Shown piece by piece: positions 1-10,400 of a stretch of 64,000 bases of DNA. The notes under the pieces are model-generated. The model made no database searches. It was given only the letters and a program-made list of their open reading frames with translations, and was not told the DNA's origin. The position numbers were made by a program, and so were the translations under genes. Location: contig CAYLMK010000008.1 in NCBI GenBank assembly GCA_964384945.1, positions 170,040 through 234,039 of the forward strand, read 5' to 3'. This stretch comes from S015-6 sp964384945 (GTDB lineage Bacteria > Desulfobacterota > DSWW01). Numbering within the stretch: position 1 is the stretch's first letter; each line of letters opens with the position of its first letter.

Positions 1-350
1 ACGCAGGGCAGTCCACTGGGAGCTTCGCCGCCGTGGGGTACGCGGATGCGGACCAGGAACTGAACTGCGGTCCGGGCAAGACCTATGCGAACACGGCCGC
101 TGTCAATCACGAGGGCGTGCCGGCCCTGAAGGACAACATCAAGAACGGCGTGTACAACTTCTGGTCGGCCCAGTGGTGCTACGAGTGCGCCCCCTCCAAT
201 ACGACCCTTCACCCGTGGGTCCAGAACCTGATGACCTTTGCCTCCAATGCCGCGAACCTGCCCGCCTCCAAGGCAGCTTACTGGGCGAGCAATGAAGAGA
301 TGAACGTGGAGAAGGCCAACGACTTCGCCATGCCGCAGTTCAAGCCGTAG
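1..350 (+). CDS. 3' fragment of a secreted protein, possibly a PstS-like periplasmic binding protein
   Basis: This is the C-terminal part of a gene that begins before the window; the frame is open from base 3 and ends at TAG 348-350. The text AAVGYADADQELN, then VNHEGVPALKDNIKNGVYNFW, resembles the last lobe of phosphate-type binding proteins, where a modelled ligand domain is followed by 'G..P....I..G.Y..W'. It contains three cysteines close together (NCGPG, WCYEC), so disulfides in a periplasmic or extracellular protein are plausible. A strong terminator follows about 70 bases downstream, so this is the last gene of its unit. The family call is inference from a short fragment. Confidence 0.55.
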   Translation, partial: AGQSTGSFAAVGYADADQELNCGPGKTYANTAAVNHEGVPALKDNIKNGVYNFWSAQWCYECAPSNTTLHPWVQNLMTFASNAANLPASKAAYWASNEEMNVEKANDFAMPQFKP

Positions 351-420
351 ACCGACCCCAAGAGAGGGTGCGGGTCAGGCGAACGCGGGAAACCTGCATT
401 GCCTTCGAGAAAGAGAAGGG

Positions 421-449
421 AAAGGGGCCTCTTCGGAGGCCCCTTTTTT
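421..449 (+). terminator. Rho-independent terminator
   Basis: A perfect 8-bp stem GGGGCCTC / GAGGCCCC (424-431 and 436-443) with a TTCG tetraloop is followed by six T (444-449) and preceded by AAA. It ends the gene that stops at 350. Confidence 0.93.
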
Positions 450-822
450 CATGAGGGCAACACGGGCGAAACAAAAACTGCAGCATTTTACGGAATCGCA
501 ACCATATCGCAAAGGTTGCTTAACGGAAAGTTCAGCAATTCGTAACCGTATCATAAGACCGGCGAAACAGGGATGCAGGAAGATAATAGCCCGAACCAAT
601 GCAAACGTAATTACTCACGGGACCATTGCCACCCCTCACCTTGATCCTCTCCCCTCAAAGGGGAGAGGAAAAGACTGCGGCATCAATCCCTTCTCCCCCT
701 CGGGGAGAGGGAAAGGGTGACGGGGAGTCCAGAGGCATCGACTGTGAGGTGGTGCGTTCGTATTGGGTCCTGCGAGGCAGACCATGCGAGGCCTCAAGGC
801 GAAAGGAAAGGGGTCACGTTCC
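450..822. other. Intergenic region without a convincing gene
   Basis: About 370 bases between the terminator and the FKBP-thioredoxin lipoprotein gene. Short open frames here overlap each other on both strands and have no recognisable product. The first half is AT-richer than the rest of the window; the second half holds a palindromic repeat (listed separately). A purine-rich AAGGAAAGGGG at about 803-813 is the likely ribosome binding site of the next gene. Confidence 0.6.
631..725. repeat. Intergenic double-hairpin repeat (REP-like)
   Basis: Two adjacent hairpins of the same theme: CCTCTCCCC / GGGGAGAGG (646-654 and 660-668), and CTCCCC / GGGGAG around 693-707. They are bordered by CACCCCTCACC on the left and GGGTGACGGGGAG on the right. 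Elements with CTCTCCCC / GGGGAGAG arms are widespread extragenic palindromes in proteobacterial genomes; here it lies alone in an intergenic gap. Confidence 0.65.
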
Positions 823-2688
823 ATGCGGTTCGAGCGGAAGAGGCATGCCGCGCTTTTCCTCCTGCCGGCTATCCTGGCGGTCCTCGCTTCAGGATGCGAA
901 AAGAGCGAAAGCGCACCGGCTGTGGAGGCCGGAGACGAGGTGCGCGTACACTACACGTGCCGACTCAAAGGGGGTGAACTGGCGGCCACAACGCGGCGGG
1001 AGGCGGCCGGGGACGCCTCCGTCAAGAAGTCTCCTCTCTTCTCTCCGGAGACGGCCTACGAGCCCCTTCTTCTGACGGCCGGTCCCGGGGAAGCGCCGGA
1101 ATACGGGAGGACGCAAAACCTCAAGCGCGCCCTGTCGAACGGTCTCTCCGAGGCGGTCGTAGGGATGCGTGTGGGCGAGGAGCGCCGGCTGCAACTCGAG
1201 GCGGAGGTGCCGCCCGGGCTCGCGGGCGGCGAGCGGTTCCTCGAGATGGCCCGGGTCAGAAAGAGAGACAAAGAGAAGACCATGTCCGCCGGGCTGTATG
1301 CGAAGTTTCAGAAGGACAAGGCCCCCGAGGTCGGCCAGCAAATTGCGTTGGCGCCCGGTTTCACCGGAACGGTCACCTCCGTGTCCGGGGACCAGGTCGC
1401 GCTTCGCGTCTCGGCGGAGCCGGGCACCGAGATCGACACGCTCTTCGGCAAGGGAACGATTTTCGACCGCGGGGATCATTACGAGATCGAGATCGACGCG
1501 CGGAAGGGAAGCCTGATCCGGATGGGAAACCTTGTGGGACGCATCACCGAGGTGGACGAGGAGTTGATCACCACCGACTTCGGCCATCCCTTCGGGGGCG
1601 AGGTCCTGGTCTGCGACGTGAAGCTGGAAGGAATCGAGCGGAAGGCCCCGGCTCCGGGCAGCAGGGTCGTCCGGGAAGGCGACTGGGTCGAAGCCGAGGT
1701 GACGGTCTCCCTGGCGGACGGAAGCCCGGTTTCCGCGAGCGAGGCCCTCGGGGACGTCCATCCGGCGGCGGCCGGGGAGGCCGGCGCTGAGGGCCCGGTG
1801 CTCCAGAGCCTTCTGGCGGGAAGCGCGGAGCCCCCCCTGGGCCTGGGCGAGGCGGTGATCGGGATGGCCGCGGAGGAGACGAAGAAATGGGAACTGCCGC
1901 CGGAGAGGGCCAAAGGGCCCTGGGACCCTGCCAAGCTCCAGGAGTTTCCTCGTGTCAGGCGGGAGCCCAGGACGTTCCGGATGAAGACGGAGCAATACGC
2001 GAAAAAGACGGGGTCGTTTCCGAAAGGGGGCGACGTCGTGAACCTGCTGCCCTATTTCAAGACGCGCGTCGTGCAGGCGGGCGTCGAGGATTCCCTCCTC
2101 GAGCATCTCGCAGGCGACGGCGAGGCGGTCGAGGACGGATTCGGGACCACGGAGATCCGTGTCGAGGGGGAGGAAATCGTTCTCACCTTGACGCCGAGGG
2201 TCGGCGCGGCCTTCGAGGCGGACGGGCTTCGGGGGAGGGTGCGTTCCGCGGGGGACGATACCTTCACGGTCGACCTCAACCACCCGCTGGCGGGCAAGGC
2301 CCTCGTGGTGAGCGCGCGCCTGGTTTCGCTGATCCCGGGCTCCGAGTTTCGCAGCAGAAGGATCCCCTGGATCGAAGACCACGAGGCCGGACTCGCCGCG
2401 GCCCGCAGGAGCGGCAAGCCCGCGGTGCTGGTTCTTTACGCGGACTGGTGCGCGTACAGCCGGAGGCTCTTCGACGAGACCTTCGAAGACCCTCGGATCA
2501 AGGCGCTGGAGGACCGGTTCGTGTGGGTGAAGGTCAACTCGGATCTCCAGAGTGATCTGCAGGCACTCTACCGCCAGCAGGGATTCCCGACGATCGTGCT
2601 GTTGAGCCCGGACGGGCAGGTTGCCAAAACCCTGGACGGATTCAAGGACGCCGCGACCCTTCGGTCGGAACTCGGCGCCGGGCCCTGA
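823..2688 (+). CDS. Lipoprotein with two FKBP/SlyD-like modules and a C-terminal thioredoxin-like domain
   Basis: A 621-aa protein starting at ATG 823, chosen because an AAGGAAAGGGG site lies about 10 bases upstream and the N-terminus becomes a clean lipoprotein signal ending in LASGC (Cys25). Residues about 35-270 and 285-510 are two copies of an FKBP-type prolyl isomerase module. Each ends with the SlyD-like signature (TTDFGHPFGGEVL and TVDLNHPLAGKAL). Residues about 515-621 form a thioredoxin fold with WCAYS (Cys543), so the second cysteine of the usual WCxxC is serine. The protein probably acts in the periplasm, anchored to a membrane, as a folding helper. It directly precedes tpsB and may be co-transcribed, which would make it a candidate chaperone for the secreted TpsA. 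The family calls are from motifs; the role is inference. Confidence 0.85.
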   Translation: MRFERKRHAALFLLPAILAVLASGCEKSESAPAVEAGDEVRVHYTCRLKGGELAATTRREAAGDASVKKSPLFSPETAYEPLLLTAGPGEAPEYGRTQNLKRALSNGLSEAVVGMRVGEERRLQLEAEVPPGLAGGERFLEMARVRKRDKEKTMSAGLYAKFQKDKAPEVGQQIALAPGFTGTVTSVSGDQVALRVSAEPGTEIDTLFGKGTIFDRGDHYEIEIDARKGSLIRMGNLVGRITEVDEELITTDFGHPFGGEVLVCDVKLEGIERKAPAPGSRVVREGDWVEAEVTVSLADGSPVSASEALGDVHPAAAGEAGAEGPVLQSLLAGSAEPPLGLGEAVIGMAAEETKKWELPPERAKGPWDPAKLQEFPRVRREPRTFRMKTEQYAKKTGSFPKGGDVVNLLPYFKTRVVQAGVEDSLLEHLAGDGEAVEDGFGTTEIRVEGEEIVLTLTPRVGAAFEADGLRGRVRSAGDDTFTVDLNHPLAGKALVVSARLVSLIPGSEFRSRRIPWIEDHEAGLAAARRSGKPAVLVLYADWCAYSRRLFDETFEDPRIKALEDRFVWVKVNSDLQSDLQALYRQQGFPTIVLLSPDGQVAKTLDGFKDAATLRSELGAGP

Positions 2689-2760
2689 CGGGCCTTCATG
2701 AAACGAAGCCGATGCAAGCCCAAAACCCTTTTCTTTCCTGACGATCGAGAGGCCCGCAAA

Positions 2761-4410
2761 GTGTCTGGAAAGTGCTCCAAGCGCCGCCTGAACCTCTGCC
2801 TCGCCCTCTGTCTCTGCCTCTTGCCCGTGGCCTCGACCGGCAACGCCCAGGAGTCGGATCCGGACGAAGACATACTCTTCGAGATTACCGGGTTCAAGGT
2901 GGAGGGCAACACGATCCTACCGGAGGAGAAGATCCGGGAGGCGCTCTCGTCCTTCACGGGGCCGGAAAAGGGTTCGGCGGACGTGGAGGCGGCTCGGGAC
3001 GCGCTGGAAAAGACCTATCATGAAAGCGGATACATATCGGTCCTGGTCAACATCCCGCCGCAGCGGGTCGAGGACGGCACGGTCCGTCTCGATGTGATCG
3101 AGGGCAGGATCGGCACGGTCCGCGTGACCGGGAACCGCTATTTCACCATGGAGAAGATACGGCGGGACCTGCCCGGGCTCGCCGCGGGCGAAATCCTCTA
3201 TCTGCCCAGGGTCCAGCAGGAACTCACCGTGCTCAACCGGAACCAGGACCTGAAGGTCGCGCCGGTCCTCATGCCGGGAAGGGAGCCGGGCACGGTCGAT
3301 GTCGAGTTAAAGGTCAAGGACAGGCTGCCGCTTCACGGCAGCGTGGAGCTGAACAACCGCGCGATCCACGACACCACCGAACTTCGGCTCAACGCGATGA
3401 TCCGTTACGACAACCTCTGGCAGAGGGAGCATTCGATCTCGTTCCAGTACCAGACCTCCCCGCAGGACACCGGGGAGGTGCAGCTTTTCGCCGGCTCCTA
3501 CGTACTGCCGAATCCGTGGAAGCGGACCCACGCCCTGGTTGTCTACGGACTTGTCTCGGACAGCGACACGGCCTTCGGGTCCGGCTTCGAGGTGATCGGA
3601 AAGGGGATGCTTGTCGGGGCGCGTTACCTGGTTCCCCTGCCGGCCCTCGACGTGGGGGACTTTCTCGAGGGCTGGCCGGTCCGGTTCGGCCTCTACACCC
3701 ACAACGCCTCCCTCGGGTTCGACTACAAGGATTTCGACGAGAGCGTTGGGTTCGATACGGCGACCGGGGAAGAGACCCAGACGCCCATCAGCTATCTCCC
3801 CTTCGCGTTCGCCTACAACGCCGCCCTGGCCGATCCCTGGGGAACCACGAGGTTCCAGACCTCCCTGAACATGGCCTTCCGGCACATCGTGACGGACCAG
3901 TCGGAGTTCGAGGAGAAGCGGTTCGAGGCCTTGGGCAACTATGTTTACGGCGTGGCCGGGGCGGACCGCCTGCAGAGGCTGCCTTATGGGATGAGCCTCT
4001 TCCTGAAGCTCGACGGCCAGGTCGCCAGCGAGCCGCTGGTCTCCAACGAGCAGTTCATCGCAGGGGGCATGGAGAGCGTGCGCGGGTACCTCGAAAGCGA
4101 GGCCACGGGCGACGACGCCCTCCACGGCATTGTCGAGCTTCACGGCCCGGACCTGGCCGGCCTCGTCTCCCTTGGGATCCGCGCGGGCGTGGATCCTTTC
4201 GCCTTCTATGACCGTGCCGCTCTTTGGGTCAAGGATCCCCTGCCGGGTGAGTGCGGTTCCTCCAAGCTGGAGGGTGCAGGCGTGGGCGTTCGGGGGTGGA
4301 TCACCGACTATCTGGAATATGAACTGGACTGGGCCGTGGCCCTCTCCCGTACGGACCAGACCGAGGAAGGCACAAACCGGGTCCATTTCCGGGTCAAGGC
4401 TCAGTTCTGA
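2761..4410 (+). CDS. TpsB outer-membrane transporter (ShlB/FhaC/HecB family)
   Basis: This is the pore partner of a two-partner secretion system; it should export the TpsA protein encoded next door across the outer membrane. After a signal peptide ending ...TGNAQ come two POTRA-type domains (starting EITGFKVEGNTILP and IGTVRVTGNRYF), then a 16-strand-type beta-barrel region ending in a C-terminal phenylalanine (VKAQF), typical of outer-membrane proteins. The length of 549 aa fits the family. The GTG at 2761 is preferred because GAGAGG lies 8 bases upstream and the signal peptide is then well shaped. An in-frame ATG at 2698, only 9 bases after the previous stop, would add 21 residues and lacks a visible ribosome site. 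Confidence 0.92.
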   Translation: MSGKCSKRRLNLCLALCLCLLPVASTGNAQESDPDEDILFEITGFKVEGNTILPEEKIREALSSFTGPEKGSADVEAARDALEKTYHESGYISVLVNIPPQRVEDGTVRLDVIEGRIGTVRVTGNRYFTMEKIRRDLPGLAAGEILYLPRVQQELTVLNRNQDLKVAPVLMPGREPGTVDVELKVKDRLPLHGSVELNNRAIHDTTELRLNAMIRYDNLWQREHSISFQYQTSPQDTGEVQLFAGSYVLPNPWKRTHALVVYGLVSDSDTAFGSGFEVIGKGMLVGARYLVPLPALDVGDFLEGWPVRFGLYTHNASLGFDYKDFDESVGFDTATGEETQTPISYLPFAFAYNAALADPWGTTRFQTSLNMAFRHIVTDQSEFEEKRFEALGNYVYGVAGADRLQRLPYGMSLFLKLDGQVASEPLVSNEQFIAGGMESVRGYLESEATGDDALHGIVELHGPDLAGLVSLGIRAGVDPFAFYDRAALWVKDPLPGECGSSKLEGAGVGVRGWITDYLEYELDWAVALSRTDQTEEGTNRVHFRVKAQF

Positions 4411-4430
4411 TTGGAAGGACGGACAAGAGA

Positions 4431-7400
4431 ATGCATCGATGGAATGACGGAAACCGGCCCTGGCGTCCCCGGATCGCCTGCCTCCTTTGCTTCCTCATCG
4501 CCACGGCCCAGCCGGCCGGGTACGCACTTGGCGACGGACCCAGCATCCCGGGGTTCCACGGTGCGGTTCCCAAAACGACGGCGGTGCCGTCCTCGCACTC
4601 CCTGCCCGCGGTCCGGAACGTGGTTCAGGGGGTCTCCGCGATCGAGCAGCCGGCCGAGAACCGGCTCATCGTCCGCCAGGATCAGAAGCGGGCGATCGTC
4701 GAGTGGGATTCCTTCGACATCGGGGAGCAGGCCTGGACGCACTTCGACCAGAAGGGAAATGCCGACTGGGCCGCGCTGAATCGCATCTATGACCGGAACC
4801 CGAGCCGGATCTACGGAAGGCTCACCTCGGACGGCAGGGTCTTCCTGATCAACCAGAACGGCATCCTTTTCGGTCCGGGATCGAGGGTGGACGTGGGTTC
4901 TCTCACCGCCTCTGCGCTCAATCTGCGAGACCAGGACTTCCAGGACAACCTCAACCGGTTTCGGGCGGAGAACTACACCGACCCGGACAGCCCGGCCAAT
5001 CTGGAGGCCTCGGTTGTGAACGCGGGGGCCATCACCACGGGGACGGGCGGCTCGGTCTTTCTCATCGCTCCCTCCGTGGCAAACGAGGGCTCGATCGACT
5101 CTCCCACAGGGCAGATCGGGCTCGCTGCGGGCGAGGAGGTGACCATCGTTCCGACCCCGGATGCCCAGAAGCGCCTGGCGCGCATCGTAGACGTGCGGAC
5201 GGGCGGGGCCCCCGGCGAGGCGGTGAACGGGCCGGCCGGGCAGCTCGCCGCGGACAGCGGGCTGGTGGGCATGTACGGCAAGGTCGTCAACCAGCAGGGC
5301 CTGGTCCGTTCCGTGCGGACGCTGCAGAGGGGCGGGAACATCGAACTGTGCGCCGCCGAAAAGGTGGTGACCGGCAAGGACAGCCGGACCCTTTCCCCGG
5401 TTTCGGACTCCGAGGAGGCGATCGTCGGGGCGACCTTTCAGCCGAGCCGCGTGAGCCTCTGGGGTCTCTCCCTCGACAGCAGCGACCCCACGGTTCCGCG
5501 GGCGCCCGCCAAGACGATCGAGCACTGCGGAACGATCGAGGCGCCCTCCGGCGTCGTCACGCTCAAGGCCGAGGACAGGGTGTACCTCGAGAACGGAAGC
5601 CGGATCGATGTCGGCGGGCTCTGGGTCGACCGGCCCGCCGAGAAGAACCTGGTCAAGACCCAGCTCAACAGCGTCGAGCTCGCCGACGACTTCGGCCAGA
5701 AGGAAGGGGTGCTCCGGGGCGGCACGATCTCGTTCAACGCTCGCGAAGGCTCCGCCATCGGCCACGTGGAGGGGGCGCTCGCCACCGAGGCGAAGACGGC
5801 CCGGGAGATGAGCACCCAGGGCGGCACGATCGAGATCTCCTCCACCGCCTTCGGCTCGGGCGAGCTCATCGTCAAGGAAGGGGCGGAACTGGATTTCTCC
5901 GGCGGGGGCTTTTCGTACGGAAAGGGCCACGCGGACACCACCATGCTCCGGTCCGGCCTGCAGGTCTACGACGTGAGCGAGGCACCCCAGTGGGTCCGCT
6001 ACGATGCGATCCTGGGCCTTCACGAAAAGAGGCACGAGCGATACGGGGTGCTCGAGTCCTTCGAGGGGGTCTACTACGGCGGCGCGGCACCCTTGAGGCA
6101 GTACTGGGCGGCCCACATCGAGGGAGAAGACGCGGGAACGCTCAAGCTGGACGCGAGGACCCTCGTTCTGGACGGCCGGATGGACGGCTCGGTCGGCAGG
6201 GGGATCTTCCAGACCGAGGAGGGGGACCCGGAGGACGAATACGGCTTCCGGACGGCCCGGGGGCTCAGGGAGCCTCGAGGAGGCAAGCTTCAGATCGGGT
6301 CCAGCTCGGGCAGCAGCATCGACGAGATCGACTTCATGGTGGGAGAGATCGTGGTCAAGCGGGACGTGGCGCCCCTGCCCCGGAGCTTCGAGGCCGACGA
6401 CGCGGTCCCGGACCGGTTCCCGGGCGACGAGAACCTGGCGGCCACGCAGTTCCCCGGCTGCGACGGCGCCCACGAGCCCGTGCCCGTCAAGACAAGCTAC
6501 CTTTCCGCGGAAAAGCTGAGCAGCTCGGGCTTGAGCGAGGTGAGCCTTGCGACCAACACGCGGATCAAGATCGATCCCGATGCGTCCATCTCCCTGCCTG
6601 CCGGCGGGACCTTCGCGGCGACGGCGAACAGCATCGTTCACGAGGGGGAGCTGAGCGTTCCGGCCGGGATCGTCTCTTTCACGGTTAAAGACAACTTCAC
6701 GACCTTCGAAACCATTCTCCTGGGCGCGAATGAGGGGGAGGCGAACCCTCATTACGTCCCCTACGAGCACAAGGGACGGATCCTGTTCGCGGACGGAAGC
6801 CGGCTGACCGCGGCCGGCGAGCGGATCGACAACGCCTTCGCGGGTGTCGGGACGGTGGATGAACTCCGGGCGGGCCGGGTGGACGGCGGTCTCGTCCGGG
6901 TCGGCGATGAGACCGGGTTCGGCGAGGGGATCGTCATCCGTTCCGGCGCCATGCTCGACGTGAGCGGCGGTTTCGAGATCGCCCCCGAGGGAACGGTGTC
7001 GGGCGGAGACGCAGGCCGCCTGGAACTGCAGGCCTTGAGGATCCGCGCGGACGGGGATCTCCGGGGGCACGCCCTGGCGGGAAGCGAGGGCGGGAGCCTC
7101 GTCCTGCACGCAGGCGAGATCACCGTGGCGCCGGCCGGCGGAACGGTAGACCGGCAGGCCCCCGAGCATCTCATCGTCACCGACGATCTGCTCGATAAGA
7201 CCGGCTTCTCCCATGTCACGCTCAGGGCCCAGGAGGGCGTCACGGTTGCGCAAGACGCGGTCTTTTCGCCTTCTCGGGCGAGGCTTGCGGATCCCCTGTC
7301 CGGGAACGCGGTCCCTGCAGGCAGCCTGGGCGAAAACGTCTATGCCCTGTCCGGGGAGGCCGTCTTCCCGGAGGGCGAATGGGTCGAGCTGCCGCCGGAG

Positions 7401-10400
7401 TTTGCCGGGGACTCCTCGTTGACCTTGCAGGCCGGCAGACTGGTCGAACGGGGCATCTTCAAGCCCGAGCCGAACCTCGAGGCCGAGGCGGTCGTCGAGG
7501 CGGGCGCTCGTCTGGAGGTGTGGCCGGAAGGCGAAATCGGTGTGGAAGGCCCCCTCGTCCGGATCGCCGGCGTCCTGGAGGCCCGGTCCGGAAGCGTGAG
7601 CGCCGTTGCCGGCGAGGGCGACCTGACCGTGATGCAGGGAGGCGGCATCCTGGCGGCGGGTTACAACATGCCGCAGACAAACGCACTCGCCCGGGGACTG
7701 CGCGTCAATTATACGCCCGTGGCGGCCGGAAGCATCGCGCTCGAGGCGGAAAAGGGAAATGTGGTTCTCGAGCCCGGCTCGCTCGTTGATGTCTCCGGCT
7801 CGGAGCCGGTCCGAGTTCTTCTGCAGCAGCCGGACGGCAGCCTCGCCGTCGCGTACGTGGCGGGCGATCCGGGCACGATCGATCTTGCGTCTTTCGGCGA
7901 CACCGCCCTGAACGGCACCTTGCGGGGGTTCGGAAGCCTGGAGGGCGTGCGCGGGGGCACCCTTGTTCTGCGGAAAACCGACACCCATGCCGGGATGACG
8001 CTCGAGGAACGGGATCTCGAGCGGTACCTCTCGAGCGGCTTCGATTCCCTCGCGTTCGAGAGCTGGTCGTCCCTGGGCTTCGCGGGCTCGATGAACCTGG
8101 AGGTCGGAAGGAGCCTCACCCTGGACGCTCCCCGGATCCTCGGCACGAACGACCGGACCGTGGCGCTGCGTGCGCCCTGGGTTCGACTGGCGAACAGCTA
8201 CGCGCCGAGCAAGGCGCAGGGGGTCGGCGGAGAGGCGGTCCTCTCGCTCTCCGCGGGGCGCCTCGACGTCGAGGGGGACGTCCTGATGTCCGGGTTCCGG
8301 GAGGTCCGTCTGGAGGCGCTCGAAGACATACGGCTCTCGGAGAAGAAGACCACGGGCGGCGGGTTGACGGTGTGGTCGGGGCGGCTGGCCACCTCCGGGG
8401 ACCTGACCCTGGAGGCGGCGAGGGTTTACCCCACGACGCTCGCCGATTTCAGCCTGCAGGCCAGGGGCACCGCGGACGGGGAGGGGGTGCGACGGGGGGG
8501 AACGCTGACGATCCTGCCCTCGGGGCAGTCCGACCCCGGGCCGATCTATTCGGCCGGGGGGACCCTGGTGCTGGAAGCGGACGTCATCGACCACCGGGGC
8601 GTACTGGCTGCGCCCATGGGCGAGGTCATCCTCTGTCGCGCCGTGCAGAAGGGAATCGACGCCGAGGGGAGCGAGGTCGCTGCCTACCTTCCCGCGGAGC
8701 GGGTGCTGCTGGCAGAGGGAAGCGCGATCAGGACCGCGGGCGATCTGCCGGTGAATTACGGCACGCTCGTGGAGTACGGAACCTTCTGGAACGTCCTGAA
8801 CAAGCAGACCCAGCAGGTCGACATACCGGTCCAGGCCGCGCCGGCGAGGTCGGTCTCGATCCACGGAGACCATGTCGCCATCGAGGACGGCTCGAGCGTG
8901 GATGTCTCCGGAGGCGGGTCCGTGTTCGCCTACGGCTTCCAGCCCGGCGACATCCAGGGAACCGCGGATCCCCTGAAGCGCTCCGGGCAATATGTCATCC
9001 TGCCGGACAACTCCGTCGTGCTGCCGGGCGAGGCCGTGTACCTGACCGGCTCGACAGGGGTCCCGGAAGGCACCTACTCGCTTCTGCCCGAGGAATTTGC
9101 GTTCCTGCCCGGCGCCCTGATCCTGCGGGATCTGGGCGCGGCCACGGCCAAGGACGCAAACGTGCGTTCGGAGGAGGGCTATGAGGTGGTTGCCGGGTAC
9201 AGGACGGTCTCCGGCACCTCCGTCCGGTCGCCGGAGATGAGGAGCTACACGGTTCGAGCCGCCGCGGACGTGCTCCGGGAGGGGCATTTCGACGTGAGGG
9301 AGTTCGCCGCGGCAGCGGGCGGGGACGTGACGATCAACGGCGCCACCACCGTGCTGAACGGCAGGGTCGTCGGGCGGCCCACGCCCGGCGGCGAGGGAGG
9401 GCGGCTCGCTCTCGGCGGCGTGGGGGTGGTCTACGGGCCCGTCCGGCCCGAAGACCTGACCGGGAAGCTCTACATCGATTCCCGCTCTTTCCGTGCGGAA
9501 GGCTTCGAGGACGTCCAGCTCGGAATCCAGGAAAGCACCGACTGGGTGACCCTGCAGGGCGGAGGCATTCTGCAGGCCAACAACGTCACCCTCTCGGCCA
9601 GGGAGGCCATCACCCTGGAGAGCGAATCGCAGATCCACGCGCAGGAGGCGGCCCGCCTCGAAACGAAGGACGGAAGGATCACGATCGGGCAAGAGGCCCT
9701 GGTTCATGCCGGCGACGAGGTCGGACTGGATGCGTCGGAGATCGACCTTCAGGGAGACATCCGGGTGGACCGAAGCTCGCTTCGGGTCTCCGGAAGCAAG
9801 ATCTACGTCGCCACGGGCAAGGCGCCGGACGACGCGTACGGGGACGGCCTCTATCTGGACGAGAGGATCTGGGGCCGGTTCTCCGACATCGCTCACGTCA
9901 CGCTCGCGAGCCGGAGCGATCTCCTGTTCCTCGACGGCCTGGAGATGAAGGTCGAAGAGGAACTGAACATCGACGCCGCGCGGATTGCGGGGATGGGGCT
10001 CGAGGCGGGCGAGACCGTCGCCCTGGAGAGCCCGAACCTGCGTTTGCTGAACTCGGGGGGAAGCCCGGCGGGGGCGGATCTCTCCGGGTCGGGGCTTCTT
10101 GCCCTGCGGGCGGACGCCGTCTCCGTCGGGCACGGCGAGATCCTCGTGGACGGCTTCTCGGGCCTGTCGATCCGGAGCGAGGGGGACCTCGTGTTCCAGG
10201 GCGATGGGTCCCTGCATACCGCCGGAAACCTTCGGATCGATGCGGCCCGGGTGACCGTCTCTCCGTATCAGGATGCCTCGACATCCTACGAGAATGCGGA
10301 CTTCCTGGTGAGCGCAGGCAACGGGTCGATCACGATCGCCGGGAGCGGCGGAACACCCGGCTCGCGGCTCGCCCCGGGCGGCCACTTGGAGATGCGGGCC

